Origin: Immundisolibacter sp.
GTDB lineage: Bacteria > Pseudomonadota > Gammaproteobacteria > Immundisolibacterales > Immundisolibacteraceae
Direction of reading: 5' to 3'
Length of the DNA: 19,445 nucleotides
NCBI RefSeq assembly: GCF_041601295.1
Contig: NZ_JBFIII010000057.1
Coordinates: forward strand, 1-19,445
In this document: piece by piece, positions 1-8,753 of the stretch
Layout of the letters: each line of letters opens with the position of its first letter
Numbering within the stretch: the first letter of the stretch is position 1
Notes under the pieces: model-generated
Database searches by the model: none
What the model saw: the letters and a program-made list of their open reading frames with translations, nothing else
What the model was told of the DNA's origin: nothing
Position numbers and translations under genes: made by a program

Positions 1-91
1 ACATACATTTGTATAAAAATATAACTCTTGCCGCACGACTTGCGCTGATCCGAATAAGTAATAAGTAAAAAGGCCTCAGGAGAGAGAGCCC
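1..91 (+). promoter_or_regulatory. Upstream region of the PAS/GGDEF/EAL gene
   Basis: This AT-rich leader contrasts with the GC-rich coding DNA. It contains a 12-bp palindrome ATACA-TT-TGTAT at 3-14, an A/T run with TATAA-like hexamers at about 12-25, and a perfect tandem 7-mer (AATAAGT twice) at 53-66. A purine-rich Shine-Dalgarno stretch (AGGAGAGAG) lies at about 79-88, just before the ATG at 92. A promoter is plausible, but no -35/-10 pair can be assigned with confidence and the upstream side is cut by the window edge. Confidence 0.4.
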
Positions 92-2614
92 ATGGAGCAC
101 GAACCCCGCTTCACAGATTGGCTGGAGCGCATGACCGATCCGGTGGCGATCCTGGAGGGCGTCACCATTGAGACAATGCGCGCGCGGCACTGGAACCAGG
201 CGTTCGCCGCGCTCATGGGCATCCGCGACGCGAGCAGCGCGAACCAAGACCTGGCTATCGCCCTGGCCCGAGCTGAACCGATGGATCCCGCCCGGCGCCT
301 CGAGGCGCGGACCGATTTCGAGCGTGCCAACAAGCTGGCGCTCAAACAGGGTCGCCATCTGACCCGCTGGCAGTTTCTGCAGACCGATAACACGCTGCTG
401 CAAATAGAGGTGGAGCTCATCGCCCTGCCATCGGTCGGCCCCGAAGCCTTCTGTGCGCATATCCGCGACATCAGCGAGGCGCTTGAAACCAATGAATCGC
501 TGCAACGCACGGAGGCACGTTTCAGGGATTTGTTCGAGGTGGCGTCGGACGCCTGTGGCTTTGTCTCCATCATGGATGACGCGCCGCGCTTCATCGAATG
601 CAACACCGCCCTGTGCCACCTGTATGGCGTACAGGACAAAGCCCAGTTATTGGGTCGTACGCCTATAGATTTTGCTTTGCCTGTCCAGCCAGACGGCCAA
701 CCGTCGACGCAGCGTGCCCAGGGCGTCTATGAGCAAACGCTACGCCATGGCCACGCCCGCTTCGAGTGGCTAGCCAAACGCCTGGACGGCACGGAATTCT
801 GGATTGACATCACACTCACGCTGCAGCCGTCCTGGGGCGAGGGCGCGGTGCATTTCTCCGGCCGCGACATCACCGAGCGCAAGCAGGCCGAAGCAACCCT
901 GGCGCGCGCCGAGGAACTGGCGCGGATAACACTGCAATCGATTGGCGACGGCGTCATCACCACCGACGCCCAGGCCCGCGTGACCGGCCTGAACCCGGTG
1001 GCCGAACAGCTGACTGGATGGTCACAGGCCGAGGCACAAAACCGGCCAATCACCGAAGTCTTCAAGATCATCAACGAGGACACGCGTACCCCGGCGGACA
1101 ACCCGCTGCTGCTGTGCCTCGCCGAGGAGCGGGTGGTAGGGCTGGCCAATCACACGGCGCTGCTCAGCCGCAACGGCAGCGAATACGCCATTGAGGACTC
1201 GGCGGCGCCCATCCGCATGCCGGACGGCACCCTGGCCGGGGCGATCATCGTTTTCCATGACGTCACCGGAGCCCGTCGCCTGGCGGCGGAAATGTCACAT
1301 CAGGCCCGGCACGACCCCTTGACCAGCCTGCCCAACCGGCGTGAGTTCGAGACCCGGCTGGACGAGCTGCTGGAACAGGCCAGAAGGACGAATTCGCAGC
1401 ACGCCCTGTGCTACGTGGACCTGGATCAATTCAAGGTCGTCAACGACGGCTGCGGCCACGGCGCCGGCGATCAATTACTGGCCGAGCTGGCTACCCTGCT
1501 CAGCCAGAAAATTCGCCGCGGCGACACACTGGCGCGCCTGGGTGGCGACGAATTCGGGGTGTTACTGGCCGACTGCCCACCGCAAAAAGCCGCCGAGATT
1601 GCCGCCGAGCTGCTGGGCATCATTGGCGACTTTCGCTTCCGCTACGGCGAGCGCAGCTTCAACGTCGGCGCCAGTATCGGTCTGGTGCCGATCACGGCCA
1701 CCGCCGCCTCGGCAGCAGAACTGCTGACCGAGGCCGACCTTGCCTGCTATACCGCCAAGGATCTGGGCCGCAATCGGGTGCATCTGTTTCGTCCCGGTGA
1801 TGCCGATCTTGCGCGTCGGCGCAGCGAGATGCAGTGGGCCACCGAACTGCGCCTGGCGATGGATGAGAAGCGCCTGGTTCTGTATGTGCAACCGATCACT
1901 GCGCTGGCTGATGCGAGTTCAAAACCGTGGTTCGAGGTACTGCTGCGCCTGCGCCATCACGACGGGCGCATTGTGCTGCCGGGCACCTTCCTGCCGGCGG
2001 CCGAACGCTTTGGCCTGATGCCGCTGATCGACCGTTACGTGCTGGATCACGCCCTGCCCCTGTTGCTGCAGCCCGACGCGGTCGGTGGCGCCCGGCTATC
2101 GCTGAACCTGTCCGGTAGCTCGCTGGAGGACGAGGCAGTCATGGCCATCTTCGAGAACTACTTTGCCGATCCGCGCCGCGTCGACGGCAAGTTGTGCATG
2201 GAACTGACCGAGGCAACAGCCGTGGCGCATCTTGGTCGCACGCGCGCGTTCATTCAGCGCCTGCGCAGCATGGGCTGCCGGTTCGCGCTGGACGACTTTG
2301 GCACTGGCGTGTCGTCGTTCGCCTACCTCAAGCACCTGCCGACGGACTACCTCAAGCTCGACGGCAGCTTTGTGCGCGACATCACGCGCGAACCGATCGA
2401 CCGTGCCATGGTGGAGGCCATCCATCGCCTGGCCACCATCATGGGTATCGAGACCATCGCCGAGTTCGTGGAGGAAGCCGACACCCTGCGACTGCGCAAG
2501 GACATCGGCGTCAATTACGGACAGGGCTTTTTGCTGGGTCGGCCGGTACCGATCGAAACGCTTGCCGGAAATGCTTGGGCTCACCAGCCTGGACTGGCAA
2601 CAGCCAACATGTGA
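92..2614 (+). CDS. PAS-PAS-PAS-GGDEF-EAL cyclic-di-GMP signalling protein
   Basis: This is an 840-aa predicted bifunctional diguanylate cyclase/phosphodiesterase. Three PAS-type sensor modules fill roughly residues 10-135, 140-265 and 275-395; the last two are the clearest, and one ends in the PAC-like segment DITERKQAE. The GGDEF domain (about 400-565) has an intact GGDEF at 484-488. An RxxD product-inhibition site (RRGD) sits five residues before it. The EAL domain (about 590-830) reads EVL in place of EAL but keeps its acid. It also shows LNLSG, MELTE, DDFGTG, LKLD, AEFVE and YGQGF, so the metal- and base-supplying residues look intact and phosphodiesterase activity is likely. No membrane segment or signal peptide is visible, so it should be cytosolic. 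The ATG at 92 follows a strong ribosome binding site. It converges on the EAL gene next door; which activity dominates in the cell cannot be told. Confidence 0.93.
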   Translation: MEHEPRFTDWLERMTDPVAILEGVTIETMRARHWNQAFAALMGIRDASSANQDLAIALARAEPMDPARRLEARTDFERANKLALKQGRHLTRWQFLQTDNTLLQIEVELIALPSVGPEAFCAHIRDISEALETNESLQRTEARFRDLFEVASDACGFVSIMDDAPRFIECNTALCHLYGVQDKAQLLGRTPIDFALPVQPDGQPSTQRAQGVYEQTLRHGHARFEWLAKRLDGTEFWIDITLTLQPSWGEGAVHFSGRDITERKQAEATLARAEELARITLQSIGDGVITTDAQARVTGLNPVAEQLTGWSQAEAQNRPITEVFKIINEDTRTPADNPLLLCLAEERVVGLANHTALLSRNGSEYAIEDSAAPIRMPDGTLAGAIIVFHDVTGARRLAAEMSHQARHDPLTSLPNRREFETRLDELLEQARRTNSQHALCYVDLDQFKVVNDGCGHGAGDQLLAELATLLSQKIRRGDTLARLGGDEFGVLLADCPPQKAAEIAAELLGIIGDFRFRYGERSFNVGASIGLVPITATAASAAELLTEADLACYTAKDLGRNRVHLFRPGDADLARRRSEMQWATELRLAMDEKRLVLYVQPITALADASSKPWFEVLLRLRHHDGRIVLPGTFLPAAERFGLMPLIDRYVLDHALPLLLQPDAVGGARLSLNLSGSSLEDEAVMAIFENYFADPRRVDGKLCMELTEATAVAHLGRTRAFIQRLRSMGCRFALDDFGTGVSSFAYLKHLPTDYLKLDGSFVRDITREPIDRAMVEAIHRLATIMGIETIAEFVEEADTLRLRKDIGVNYGQGFLLGRPVPIETLAGNAWAHQPGLATANM

Positions 2615-2648
2615 AAACATTTCTCAACGGGCTGGTGTACTCCGGCCG

Positions 2649-3953
2649 TCAGCATCCCTGGCCAGGATCGTCGCCCTCGCCAGACGGGCGAGTGCCTTGG
2701 TCGCTTCCCCAGGCCAGATCGCAGCACAGTACGCCCGGCACGCCAGCCAGTGGCGCGGTTACTGCCAAGGTCAGACAGGCGACGCCAAAGCCGCGTTGCA
2801 GATGAGCGCGGCTTATCTGCACCGCATCCGGGCGCGCGACAGCGCGCGCGAAATAACCACTTTCCGAGGCATCAGCGCCGTGCTGATCCAGCAATAGCGG
2901 AAAGCGCGGCGCACTCGCCTGAGTACCCATGACGCTGTCGCCACGCTGGATGCCATCCCGATCCAGCCAGTAACAACGCAATAACGGCCTGTGTCCAAGC
3001 AGCGGGGCGGTCGAGGTTCGCACGTCGTCACCAGCGGCCAGGCGCCGCGCAGCAGCAGCCAGATTTGCGCGCCATTCGTCCAACCAGCCGGGCAGTGGCG
3101 CCGCGGCGGCGGACGAACTTGCCGCCGCGCGCAGGGCGTCGATGGGGGTAGCTGCTGCAATTTCCAGCAGGTTGGCCGCTGGCCGCGCGAAATGAAAGCC
3201 CTGGGCCAGGTCGCAGCCGACCTCCAGCGCCAGCAACGCCTCGGTAAAAGTCTCCACCCCTTCCATCAGCACCAGCGTGCCGCAATCGTGCAAAAACTCG
3301 ACCAGGCTCGGCAACAGACGGCGCTCGTCGGGACTGGCCAGCGCCGCTCTGAGCAACTCCCGGTCCAGCTTGACGATATCGACACCCAGCGACCACAGGC
3401 GGGTAACGCTGGATAACCCGACGCCATAGTCGTCGATGGCTACCAGGCAACCCATGCGCCGGTAATGGGCCACCGCATCGGCCAGGGTGTCGCCATCCTG
3501 AACGCCGCTTTCGGCGATTTCCACCACCACCCGGGCCGGATCAAAACCGGTTGCCTCCAGCAGTGGGGCCAGAAATTCGCCGTGGCGGCGGCGGCTCGCC
3601 ACCACCAGCGGCGACACATTAAGAAACAACCAGCCAGCGTCTTCTCCGGCCTGGCGCTGAAAATTGCGCAGGTGCAGCAAGCGACACAGGCGATCCAGAT
3701 CGACCAGACCCACCTCGTCCAGCCCGCCACTGAAGAACCGAAACGGTGTGGCGCCGCGACCATCGGCATAGTCGAGGCGCACCAGACCTTCATGGCCCAC
3801 CACCCGGCCGGTGCTCAAAGTGACCACCGGCTGAAACACGCTCGACAAACGCAAGCCGCGAAACTGACCCTGCCAGATACCTGCTTCATCAGGCTTTGCC
3901 TGCTTGCTGATACCGTCGTAGGGCGAACTATTGACGCAGGTGGGTAGGGGCAT
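2649..3953 (-). CDS. EAL-domain protein with Cache/PDC-like C-terminal region
   Basis: This is a 434-aa predicted c-di-GMP phosphodiesterase or c-di-GMP receptor. The EAL domain spans about residues 30-270. The signature is EGL (Glu55) rather than EAL. The other conserved residues are present: Asn112 (LNVSP), Glu145 (EIAESG), Asp174-Asp175 (DDYGVG), Lys195 (VKLD), Glu231 (MEGVE) and Gln251 (AQGF). After an Ala-rich linker, the C-terminal part (about 320-420) contains GYFARAV and a following strand pattern reminiscent of Cache/PDC sensors. That domain call is tentative. No membrane helix is seen, so a cytosolic ligand domain is implied. The chosen ATG has AAGGTG just upstream, with a short 3-nt spacing. 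An in-frame ATG at 4007 gives 452 aa but has no visible ribosome site. It converges on the GGDEF/EAL gene with only 34 bp between the stops, and lies downstream of and co-directional with the ThDP enzyme. Confidence 0.85.
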   Translation of the reverse strand: MPLPTCVNSSPYDGISKQAKPDEAGIWQGQFRGLRLSSVFQPVVTLSTGRVVGHEGLVRLDYADGRGATPFRFFSGGLDEVGLVDLDRLCRLLHLRNFQRQAGEDAGWLFLNVSPLVVASRRRHGEFLAPLLEATGFDPARVVVEIAESGVQDGDTLADAVAHYRRMGCLVAIDDYGVGLSSVTRLWSLGVDIVKLDRELLRAALASPDERRLLPSLVEFLHDCGTLVLMEGVETFTEALLALEVGCDLAQGFHFARPAANLLEIAAATPIDALRAAASSSAAAAPLPGWLDEWRANLAAAARRLAAGDDVRTSTAPLLGHRPLLRCYWLDRDGIQRGDSVMGTQASAPRFPLLLDQHGADASESGYFARAVARPDAVQISRAHLQRGFGVACLTLAVTAPLAGVPGVLCCDLAWGSDQGTRPSGEGDDPGQGC

Positions 3954-4100
3954 GTTCACCTTGGTTTCAACTCGCTCTGGGTGACTACTGGGACGTAGCG
4001 ATGGCATGACTGACGCGTTATCGGCCAGTCGTGCACAAATCTGGAGCGAGTCCGGCGCACGCCCGCCGCCGTTGCCGGCCGCGGGCGATCGCCGACCTGA
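3954..4100. other. Spacer between ThDP-enzyme gene and EAL gene
   Basis: A short non-coding gap, or one partly coding if the EAL gene starts at 4007. It contains a perfect 10-bp palindrome GGCGATCGCC at 4084-4093 next to the ThDP-enzyme stop. There is no T-run that would make a convincing intrinsic terminator, so read-through from the ThDP gene into the EAL gene is possible. Confidence 0.4.
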
Positions 4101-5825
4101 TCAGCCACCGAATACCTTGGCCAGGAAGGCGATTTCGTCGCCGATGCGCACGTCCAGAATGGCCGGCTTGCCGTCGCGCACGGCCGCCACCGCCCGTTCG
4201 ACGGCGCCACGAATCTGCGCCGGGTCTTCAACCTTCTCGCCATAGCCACCGAACATCACTGCCAACTGGCCATAGTCCGGGTTCGGCGCGATCGGCGAAC
4301 TGACATGATTACGGTTGGTCACCGCCGCGCCCTGCGGGTAGAGGAACTCGGTACCCATCTGCATGGACCGGTAGTGACCGTTGTTGAAAATCACCGTGAG
4401 CATCCCGACGCTGTACTGCTGGGAGAAACCGAGCGCGGCCAGGCCGGGGTTGTAGTTATAGGTGCCGTCGCCCACGAAGGTGACCAACAGTTTGTCCTTG
4501 AGGCCGATGGCGGCGCCCAGACCCATCCCCAGACCCAGGCCCAGACCACCCGACAGGGCGTTGATGAAATGGCCGGGCTTCAGGCGGTCCATCACGTTGA
4601 TGATGGTGTGGTGGGACAGGATGGTCTCGTCCACGATCACCGCGTCATCCGGCAGGCAGGCATTCAGTTCGTGGCACAGAAAGCGTGCGTCAATAGGCGT
4701 GGCGGCGGCATTCTGCAGCGCGTCCTCGCGCCACTGGGCACGCCGGCCCGTGCTGCGCCCGGCCCACACTTTGCGCCTTGCATCGGCGCCGCCGGTGGCC
4801 TGCGGGATCAGTTCCAGCAATACCTCCACCGCCGCCATCGCATCGCCCTGGATTTGCAGATCGGCGGTAAATCCGGTGTAGGGGTCACGCTCGCGCAAGG
4901 GATCCTGTGCCACATTGATCAGCCTGGCGGTCTTGGGCGTCATGGCGGTCGGCGGATACCACGGACCGGGTGACTCCAGCATCAGCACCGCATCCACTTC
5001 CCCCAGCCAGGGCTGGGCATAGAAACCGGCGTGCAGGTCATGGTCTCGCGGGAAATTCACGTAGCCCGGGTGCTGACCTTCCACCACGCCGGCGCCAAGG
5101 CGCTCGGCCAGTGCCACCAGTTGCTGCGCCTGCTCCGCCGTGCGAGCGGCATTCTCGACAATGATCAGCGGGTTTGTTGCCGAGCGCAGCCAGTCGGCGG
5201 CCTCGGCCAGCGGCGCGCGCAGCGGCTGCGGCGTGCTGGGCGTCGCGTACCGGGTGGGTGCCGGCAACACCGCCGGCTGATGCAGATACTCGAACGGCAG
5301 GGACAAAAATACCGGCCCTTGCGGCGCGGCCATGGCCAGTGCACAGGCGCGGTGTACGGCGCCGGCCAAAACAGCCGGCGTATTCAGGCCGAAGCTGGAC
5401 TTGGTAAAACTGTCGACCAGCCGCGCCGGCCCGCCATGATCGGCCAGGAAGCGACCCCACTGCGCGCCGACCCAGGCATCCGGTCCCTCACCGAAGGTCA
5501 CCGACTCACCGGCCAGCACCAGCAGGGGAATCTGCTCGTGATACGCGGCGCGGATGCCCATTGAGGCATGCAAGGTGCCGACGGTGGCGTGGATCAGGCA
5601 CACCCCAAGCTTGCCGGTGGCGCGGGCGTAGCCCATCGCCTCGCCAATGGCCAGGTCCTCGTGGCGGATGTTGTAGTAGGTCGGCGCCGGCTGGCCCGCT
5701 GCCTGGCGGCGGGCCAGGGCTTCCCATAAGGGCGGCCATTCAGATCCGGGCGACGAGAAGATCGCCTCCACGCCGTATCCAGTCAGAATGTCGAGAAATA
5801 CTTCGGCACCATTGGGTTGGCTCAT
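4101..5825 (-). CDS. ThDP-dependent decarboxylase/acetolactate synthase-like enzyme
   Basis: This is a 574-aa thiamine-diphosphate enzyme with the usual three-domain order: Pyr domain (about 5-175), central domain (about 205-335) and PP domain (about 380-560). The cofactor-activating glutamate is Glu56, in RHE. The Mg/ThDP motif is GDG at 452-454, followed by NN at 481-482. The length fits the acetolactate synthase / benzoylformate decarboxylase / oxalyl-CoA decarboxylase superfamily. The substrate cannot be assigned. A 2-oxo-acid decarboxylase or carboligase acting on an aromatic intermediate would suit the neighbours, but this is inference. The start codon has GAGGAG upstream. The gene is transcribed away from the two-subunit dioxygenase across a 150-bp gap, so the two units probably share regulation. 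The EAL gene follows it in the same direction. No signal peptide is visible, consistent with a cytosolic enzyme. Confidence 0.88.
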   Translation of the reverse strand: MSQPNGAEVFLDILTGYGVEAIFSSPGSEWPPLWEALARRQAAGQPAPTYYNIRHEDLAIGEAMGYARATGKLGVCLIHATVGTLHASMGIRAAYHEQIPLLVLAGESVTFGEGPDAWVGAQWGRFLADHGGPARLVDSFTKSSFGLNTPAVLAGAVHRACALAMAAPQGPVFLSLPFEYLHQPAVLPAPTRYATPSTPQPLRAPLAEAADWLRSATNPLIIVENAARTAEQAQQLVALAERLGAGVVEGQHPGYVNFPRDHDLHAGFYAQPWLGEVDAVLMLESPGPWYPPTAMTPKTARLINVAQDPLRERDPYTGFTADLQIQGDAMAAVEVLLELIPQATGGADARRKVWAGRSTGRRAQWREDALQNAAATPIDARFLCHELNACLPDDAVIVDETILSHHTIINVMDRLKPGHFINALSGGLGLGLGMGLGAAIGLKDKLLVTFVGDGTYNYNPGLAALGFSQQYSVGMLTVIFNNGHYRSMQMGTEFLYPQGAAVTNRNHVSSPIAPNPDYGQLAVMFGGYGEKVEDPAQIRGAVERAVAAVRDGKPAILDVRIGDEIAFLAKVFGG

Positions 5826-5975
5826 CGGCGTTCTCCTCGTGATTTAGTTACGGCAATCAGTCTGGCTGGAACCGGACCGTGCCCGGTGTCAATCATAGCC
5901 CGGCATGCCGACCGAACGATCAGCCGGGAAGGCGTGCTAATTTTGCTTTCCCAACCGCCCCCGCCGAGGAGCACC
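5826..5975. promoter_or_regulatory. Divergent promoter region, ThDP enzyme / dioxygenase
   Basis: This is the gap between two divergent starts. It contains a perfect 10-bp palindrome CGGCATGCCG at 5901-5910 and an inverted repeat ACCGG-N7-CCGGT at 5871-5887, either of which could bind a regulator. A TATGAT hexamer on the minus strand at about 5893-5898 resembles a -10 box for the ThDP gene, but its -35 partner is poor. No good sigma-54 element was found. The GAGGAG at 5966-5971 serves the plus-strand dioxygenase start. Confidence 0.45.
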
Positions 5976-7262
5976 ATGAACGCACCGCAGGCCCTTTCCG
6001 ATTACGCCCACCTGGTGCAGACCGACCGAATTCACGGCTCCATCTACACCGACCCCGCCATCTTCGAGCAGGAGATGGCACGCATTTTCCACCGCGGCTG
6101 GCTGTGTCTGGGTCATGAAGCGGAGATTCCGCAGCCGGGCGATTTTCGCGCCACCACGCTGGGGCGCCAGCCGGTGCTGATGGTGCGTGGCGATGATGGC
6201 CAGGTACGCGTGTTCATGAATCGCTGTCGCCACCGCGGCATGACCCTGTGCGAAGACGAAACCGGCAACGAGAAATTCCTGCGCTGCTGGTACCACGGCT
6301 GGGTGTACCGCAATACCGGTGAGCTGGAAGATGTGCCGCTTGCGAACGCTTATGGCGCGCAGTTCCGACGCGAGGATTTCGGCCTCACGCCAGTGCCGCG
6401 CATGGAAAGCTACCGCGGCTTCGTGTTCGCCAGCCTGGCGCCGACCGGGCAGTCCTTGCTGGAACACCTTGGACTGGCCCGGCGCTATCTGGACATTTTC
6501 CTGGACGCGTCTCCGACCGGCGAGATCGACGTTACCGCCGGCGTGCACCGCACACGCTATCGCGGCAACTGGAAGTTCGTCGGCATGGACGGCTACCACC
6601 CACACTACACGCACCGCTCGGTGATGGATTCCTGGAAGCGGCGGCCCGGCGGGGGCATGGCCAATCTTCACCACGGCGACCCGTTCTGCGACGAGTCCGG
6701 CAACCTCACCCGCGATGCCGGCAACGGCCATGTTCTGCTCGACATGTTCCCCAGCCGCCTGGCGCACGTGGACGAGTACCTGGCCGGCATCCGCAAGCGT
6801 CCGGGTGGCGAGGATTACATCGCCGCCATGCAGGAGGCCCATGGCCCGCAACGTGCCCGCGAGTTACTGGCCTGGGCCGGCGACCCGCATGTCGGCATCT
6901 ATCCCAACCTGCAACTGATTGGCATCCAGATCCGCATTATCCGGCCGCTGGCGGTGGACGACACCGAGGTGCTGATGTTCCCGGCACTCCTCAAGGATGT
7001 GCCGCCATCCATCAACGAAATGCGGCTGCGCCAGCACGAGTCCTTCTATGGTCCGGCCGGGGCTGGAGCACCGGACGACGCCGAAATCTTCGAGCGTAAC
7101 CAGCAAGGCCTGGGCGCCACGGTGGAGCCGTGGGTCTATCTGGCGCGCGGCCTGGAGCGCGAACGCCAGGACACAGACGGCTCGATCATCGGCATGCCCG
7201 GCGACGAGACCACCCAGCGCGGGCAACTGCGCGAATGGAAACGGATGATGAGCGAGGCTTGA
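5976..7262 (+). CDS. Aromatic ring-hydroxylating dioxygenase, alpha subunit
   Basis: This is the 428-aa catalytic subunit of a Rieske non-haem iron dioxygenase. The Rieske [2Fe-2S] ligands are Cys84/His86 (CRHRG) and Cys104/His107 (CWYHGW). The mononuclear iron ligands are His208 and His213 in DGYHPHYTH, preceded by the bridging Asp205. The carboxylate ligand is Asp367 or Asp368, in the segment ending ERNQQGL. These residues match the naphthalene-dioxygenase pattern closely. The enzyme would insert O2 into an aromatic ring to give a cis-dihydrodiol, or hydroxylate/decarboxylate an aromatic acid; the substrate is unknown. The ATG at 5976 is chosen because GAGGAG lies just upstream. The frame stays open back to 5817, but that extension has no family resemblance. 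The beta-subunit gene follows 6 nt after the stop. Ferredoxin and reductase genes are absent. Confidence 0.93.
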   Translation: MNAPQALSDYAHLVQTDRIHGSIYTDPAIFEQEMARIFHRGWLCLGHEAEIPQPGDFRATTLGRQPVLMVRGDDGQVRVFMNRCRHRGMTLCEDETGNEKFLRCWYHGWVYRNTGELEDVPLANAYGAQFRREDFGLTPVPRMESYRGFVFASLAPTGQSLLEHLGLARRYLDIFLDASPTGEIDVTAGVHRTRYRGNWKFVGMDGYHPHYTHRSVMDSWKRRPGGGMANLHHGDPFCDESGNLTRDAGNGHVLLDMFPSRLAHVDEYLAGIRKRPGGEDYIAAMQEAHGPQRARELLAWAGDPHVGIYPNLQLIGIQIRIIRPLAVDDTEVLMFPALLKDVPPSINEMRLRQHESFYGPAGAGAPDDAEIFERNQQGLGATVEPWVYLARGLERERQDTDGSIIGMPGDETTQRGQLREWKRMMSEA

Positions 7263-7268
7263 GCAGGC

Positions 7269-7742
7269 ATGGACATCACGCGCGAGACCATCGAGTCGTT
7301 CCTGTTTCACGAGGCGGATCTGCTCGACGAGTTCGCCGTCGAGGAATGGTTGGCACTGTGGACACCGGACGCCTGTTATTGGGTGCCCTGCAATGGCCGC
7401 GCGGGCGGTGACCCGACGCGAGAGGTGTCGCTGATCTATGACGACTATGCCCGCCTGCAGGACCGCGTGTGGCGCCTGGCGAGCCCGGCCGCGCACAGCC
7501 AGCGCCCGCGCTCGCGCATGCGCCGGGTGGTTGGCAATATCCGCTTCGAGCTGCGCGAGGGCGAGTTGCACACCCGTTCCAACTTTCTACTCGCCGAACT
7601 GCGGCGCGGGCGCCAGGAAATCTGGTCCGGGGTCTGCCAGCACCGCCTGCTGGCCAGCGGTGACAATTTCCAGATCAAGGCTAAAACCGTGCTGCTGACG
7701 CAAAGCGACGAGGCCATCGACAACCTGAGCTTCCTATTGTGA
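7269..7742 (+). CDS. Aromatic ring-hydroxylating dioxygenase, beta subunit
   Basis: This 157-aa protein is of the SnoaL-like (NTF2-fold) beta-subunit family that packs with the alpha subunit, normally as an alpha3beta3 hexamer. Typical features are the N-terminal helix with FLFHEADLLDE, then EWLALWTPDACYWVPC, the IYDDYARLQDRVWRL segment and the RRVVGNI strand. It is slightly shorter than many beta subunits. It is non-catalytic in most characterised dioxygenases, where it has a structural role and sometimes influences substrate range. Its position immediately downstream of the alpha gene supports the call. The hydrolase gene overlaps or abuts its stop codon, so the three genes are very likely one transcript. 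Confidence 0.92.
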   Translation: MDITRETIESFLFHEADLLDEFAVEEWLALWTPDACYWVPCNGRAGGDPTREVSLIYDDYARLQDRVWRLASPAAHSQRPRSRMRRVVGNIRFELREGELHTRSNFLLAELRRGRQEIWSGVCQHRLLASGDNFQIKAKTVLLTQSDEAIDNLSFLL

Positions 7743-7747
7743 GTCCT

Positions 7748-8728
7748 ATGAACCAAGATCTTGAATCGGCCCTGGCGGCCCCCCTATCCGGCCAACTGCA
7801 TCCACAAGTCGCCGCCCACCTGGCCCAGCTTGCCGCCATGGACCCGCCGCCGCTCGAAGCGCTGACCCCCGAGCAGGTGCGTGTGGGATTCGCCATGCAG
7901 CTGAAAATGACCGCCGGCCCCAGCACGCCATTGGCGCAGGTACGCGACCTCACCCTGCCGGGGCCCGGTGGCGCACTCAAGGCACGCCTGTACCACCCGC
8001 AAACAACCGGCACCTTGGCCGGGCTGGTGTTCTTCCATGGCGGTGGCTGGGTGATTGGCGACCTCGACAGCCACGACGACCTGTGCCGCGACCTCGCCGC
8101 GCAGGCCGGTTGCGGCGTGCTGGCCGTGGACTACCGCCTGGCGCCGGAACAACGCTTTCCGGCCGCCGCGCAGGACGCCATCGCTGCCACTGCCTGGGCA
8201 GCGACCCATGCGGACGAACTGGGGTTTGACCCGACCCGTCTGGCGGTTGGAGGCGACAGCGCCGGCGGCAATCTTGCTGCGGTAGTCGCGATCGCTGCCC
8301 GCGATAGTGGCAACGCGCCGCTACGCGCCCAGCTGCTGATGTATCCGGTGACCGACATGTCGCGCCTGGACGGCGAATCCTACCGAGCCTGTGGCGAAGG
8401 CTACGGCCTGACGGCCGGTGCCATGAGCTGGTTTCGGGACCACTACCTGGCCAGTCCCGAAGCGGCCCGCGATCCCCAGGTGTCGCCGCTGCTGGCATCC
8501 GACCTTGCCGGCTTGCCGCCCGCGCTGGTGGTCACGGCTGAATTCGACGTCCTGCGCAGCGAGGGCGAGGCCTACGCCCGCCGCCTTGGCCAGGCGGGCG
8601 TCACCACCCGCCTGGTCCGCTACCCCGGCATGATCCACGGCTTTGCGTCCATGGCCGGGGTGCTGGCGGTCGGTCACCAGGTGCGCACCGACATGGCGCA
8701 GTGGCTCAAATCGACCCTGGCCGCCTAG
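7748..8728 (+). CDS. HSL-family alpha/beta hydrolase (carboxylesterase-like)
   Basis: This is a 326-aa esterase/lipase of the hormone-sensitive-lipase (family IV) type. The oxyanion-hole motif HGGGW is at 97-101. The nucleophile is Ser171 in GDSAGG. The likely remaining triad residues are Asp267 (EFDVLRSEG) and His297 (MIHGF). It should hydrolyse a carboxylic ester. Position in a dioxygenase operon suggests that it either releases an aromatic acid from an ester or acts on a downstream intermediate; this is inference. The ATG at 7748 has GAG five bases upstream. A GTG at 7739, overlapping the beta-subunit stop by 4 bp, would add three residues and cannot be excluded. No signal peptide is visible. 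It converges on the haem/propeller gene with 25 bp between the stops. Confidence 0.9.
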   Translation: MNQDLESALAAPLSGQLHPQVAAHLAQLAAMDPPPLEALTPEQVRVGFAMQLKMTAGPSTPLAQVRDLTLPGPGGALKARLYHPQTTGTLAGLVFFHGGGWVIGDLDSHDDLCRDLAAQAGCGVLAVDYRLAPEQRFPAAAQDAIAATAWAATHADELGFDPTRLAVGGDSAGGNLAAVVAIAARDSGNAPLRAQLLMYPVTDMSRLDGESYRACGEGYGLTAGAMSWFRDHYLASPEAARDPQVSPLLASDLAGLPPALVVTAEFDVLRSEGEAYARRLGQAGVTTRLVRYPGMIHGFASMAGVLAVGHQVRTDMAQWLKSTLAA

Positions 8729-8753
8729 GCCATAACCAGGCCCGGGCGACCGA

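Noticed and set aside
5931..5954. GGCGTGC...TTTTGC as a sigma-54 promoter for the dioxygenase
   Set aside because: The GG-GC distance is two bases too long for a -24/-12 element.
5817..5975. Upstream extension of the dioxygenase alpha subunit
   Set aside because: The extension overlaps the divergent ThDP gene start and has no Rieske-family similarity. The ATG at 5976 has GAGGAG directly upstream.
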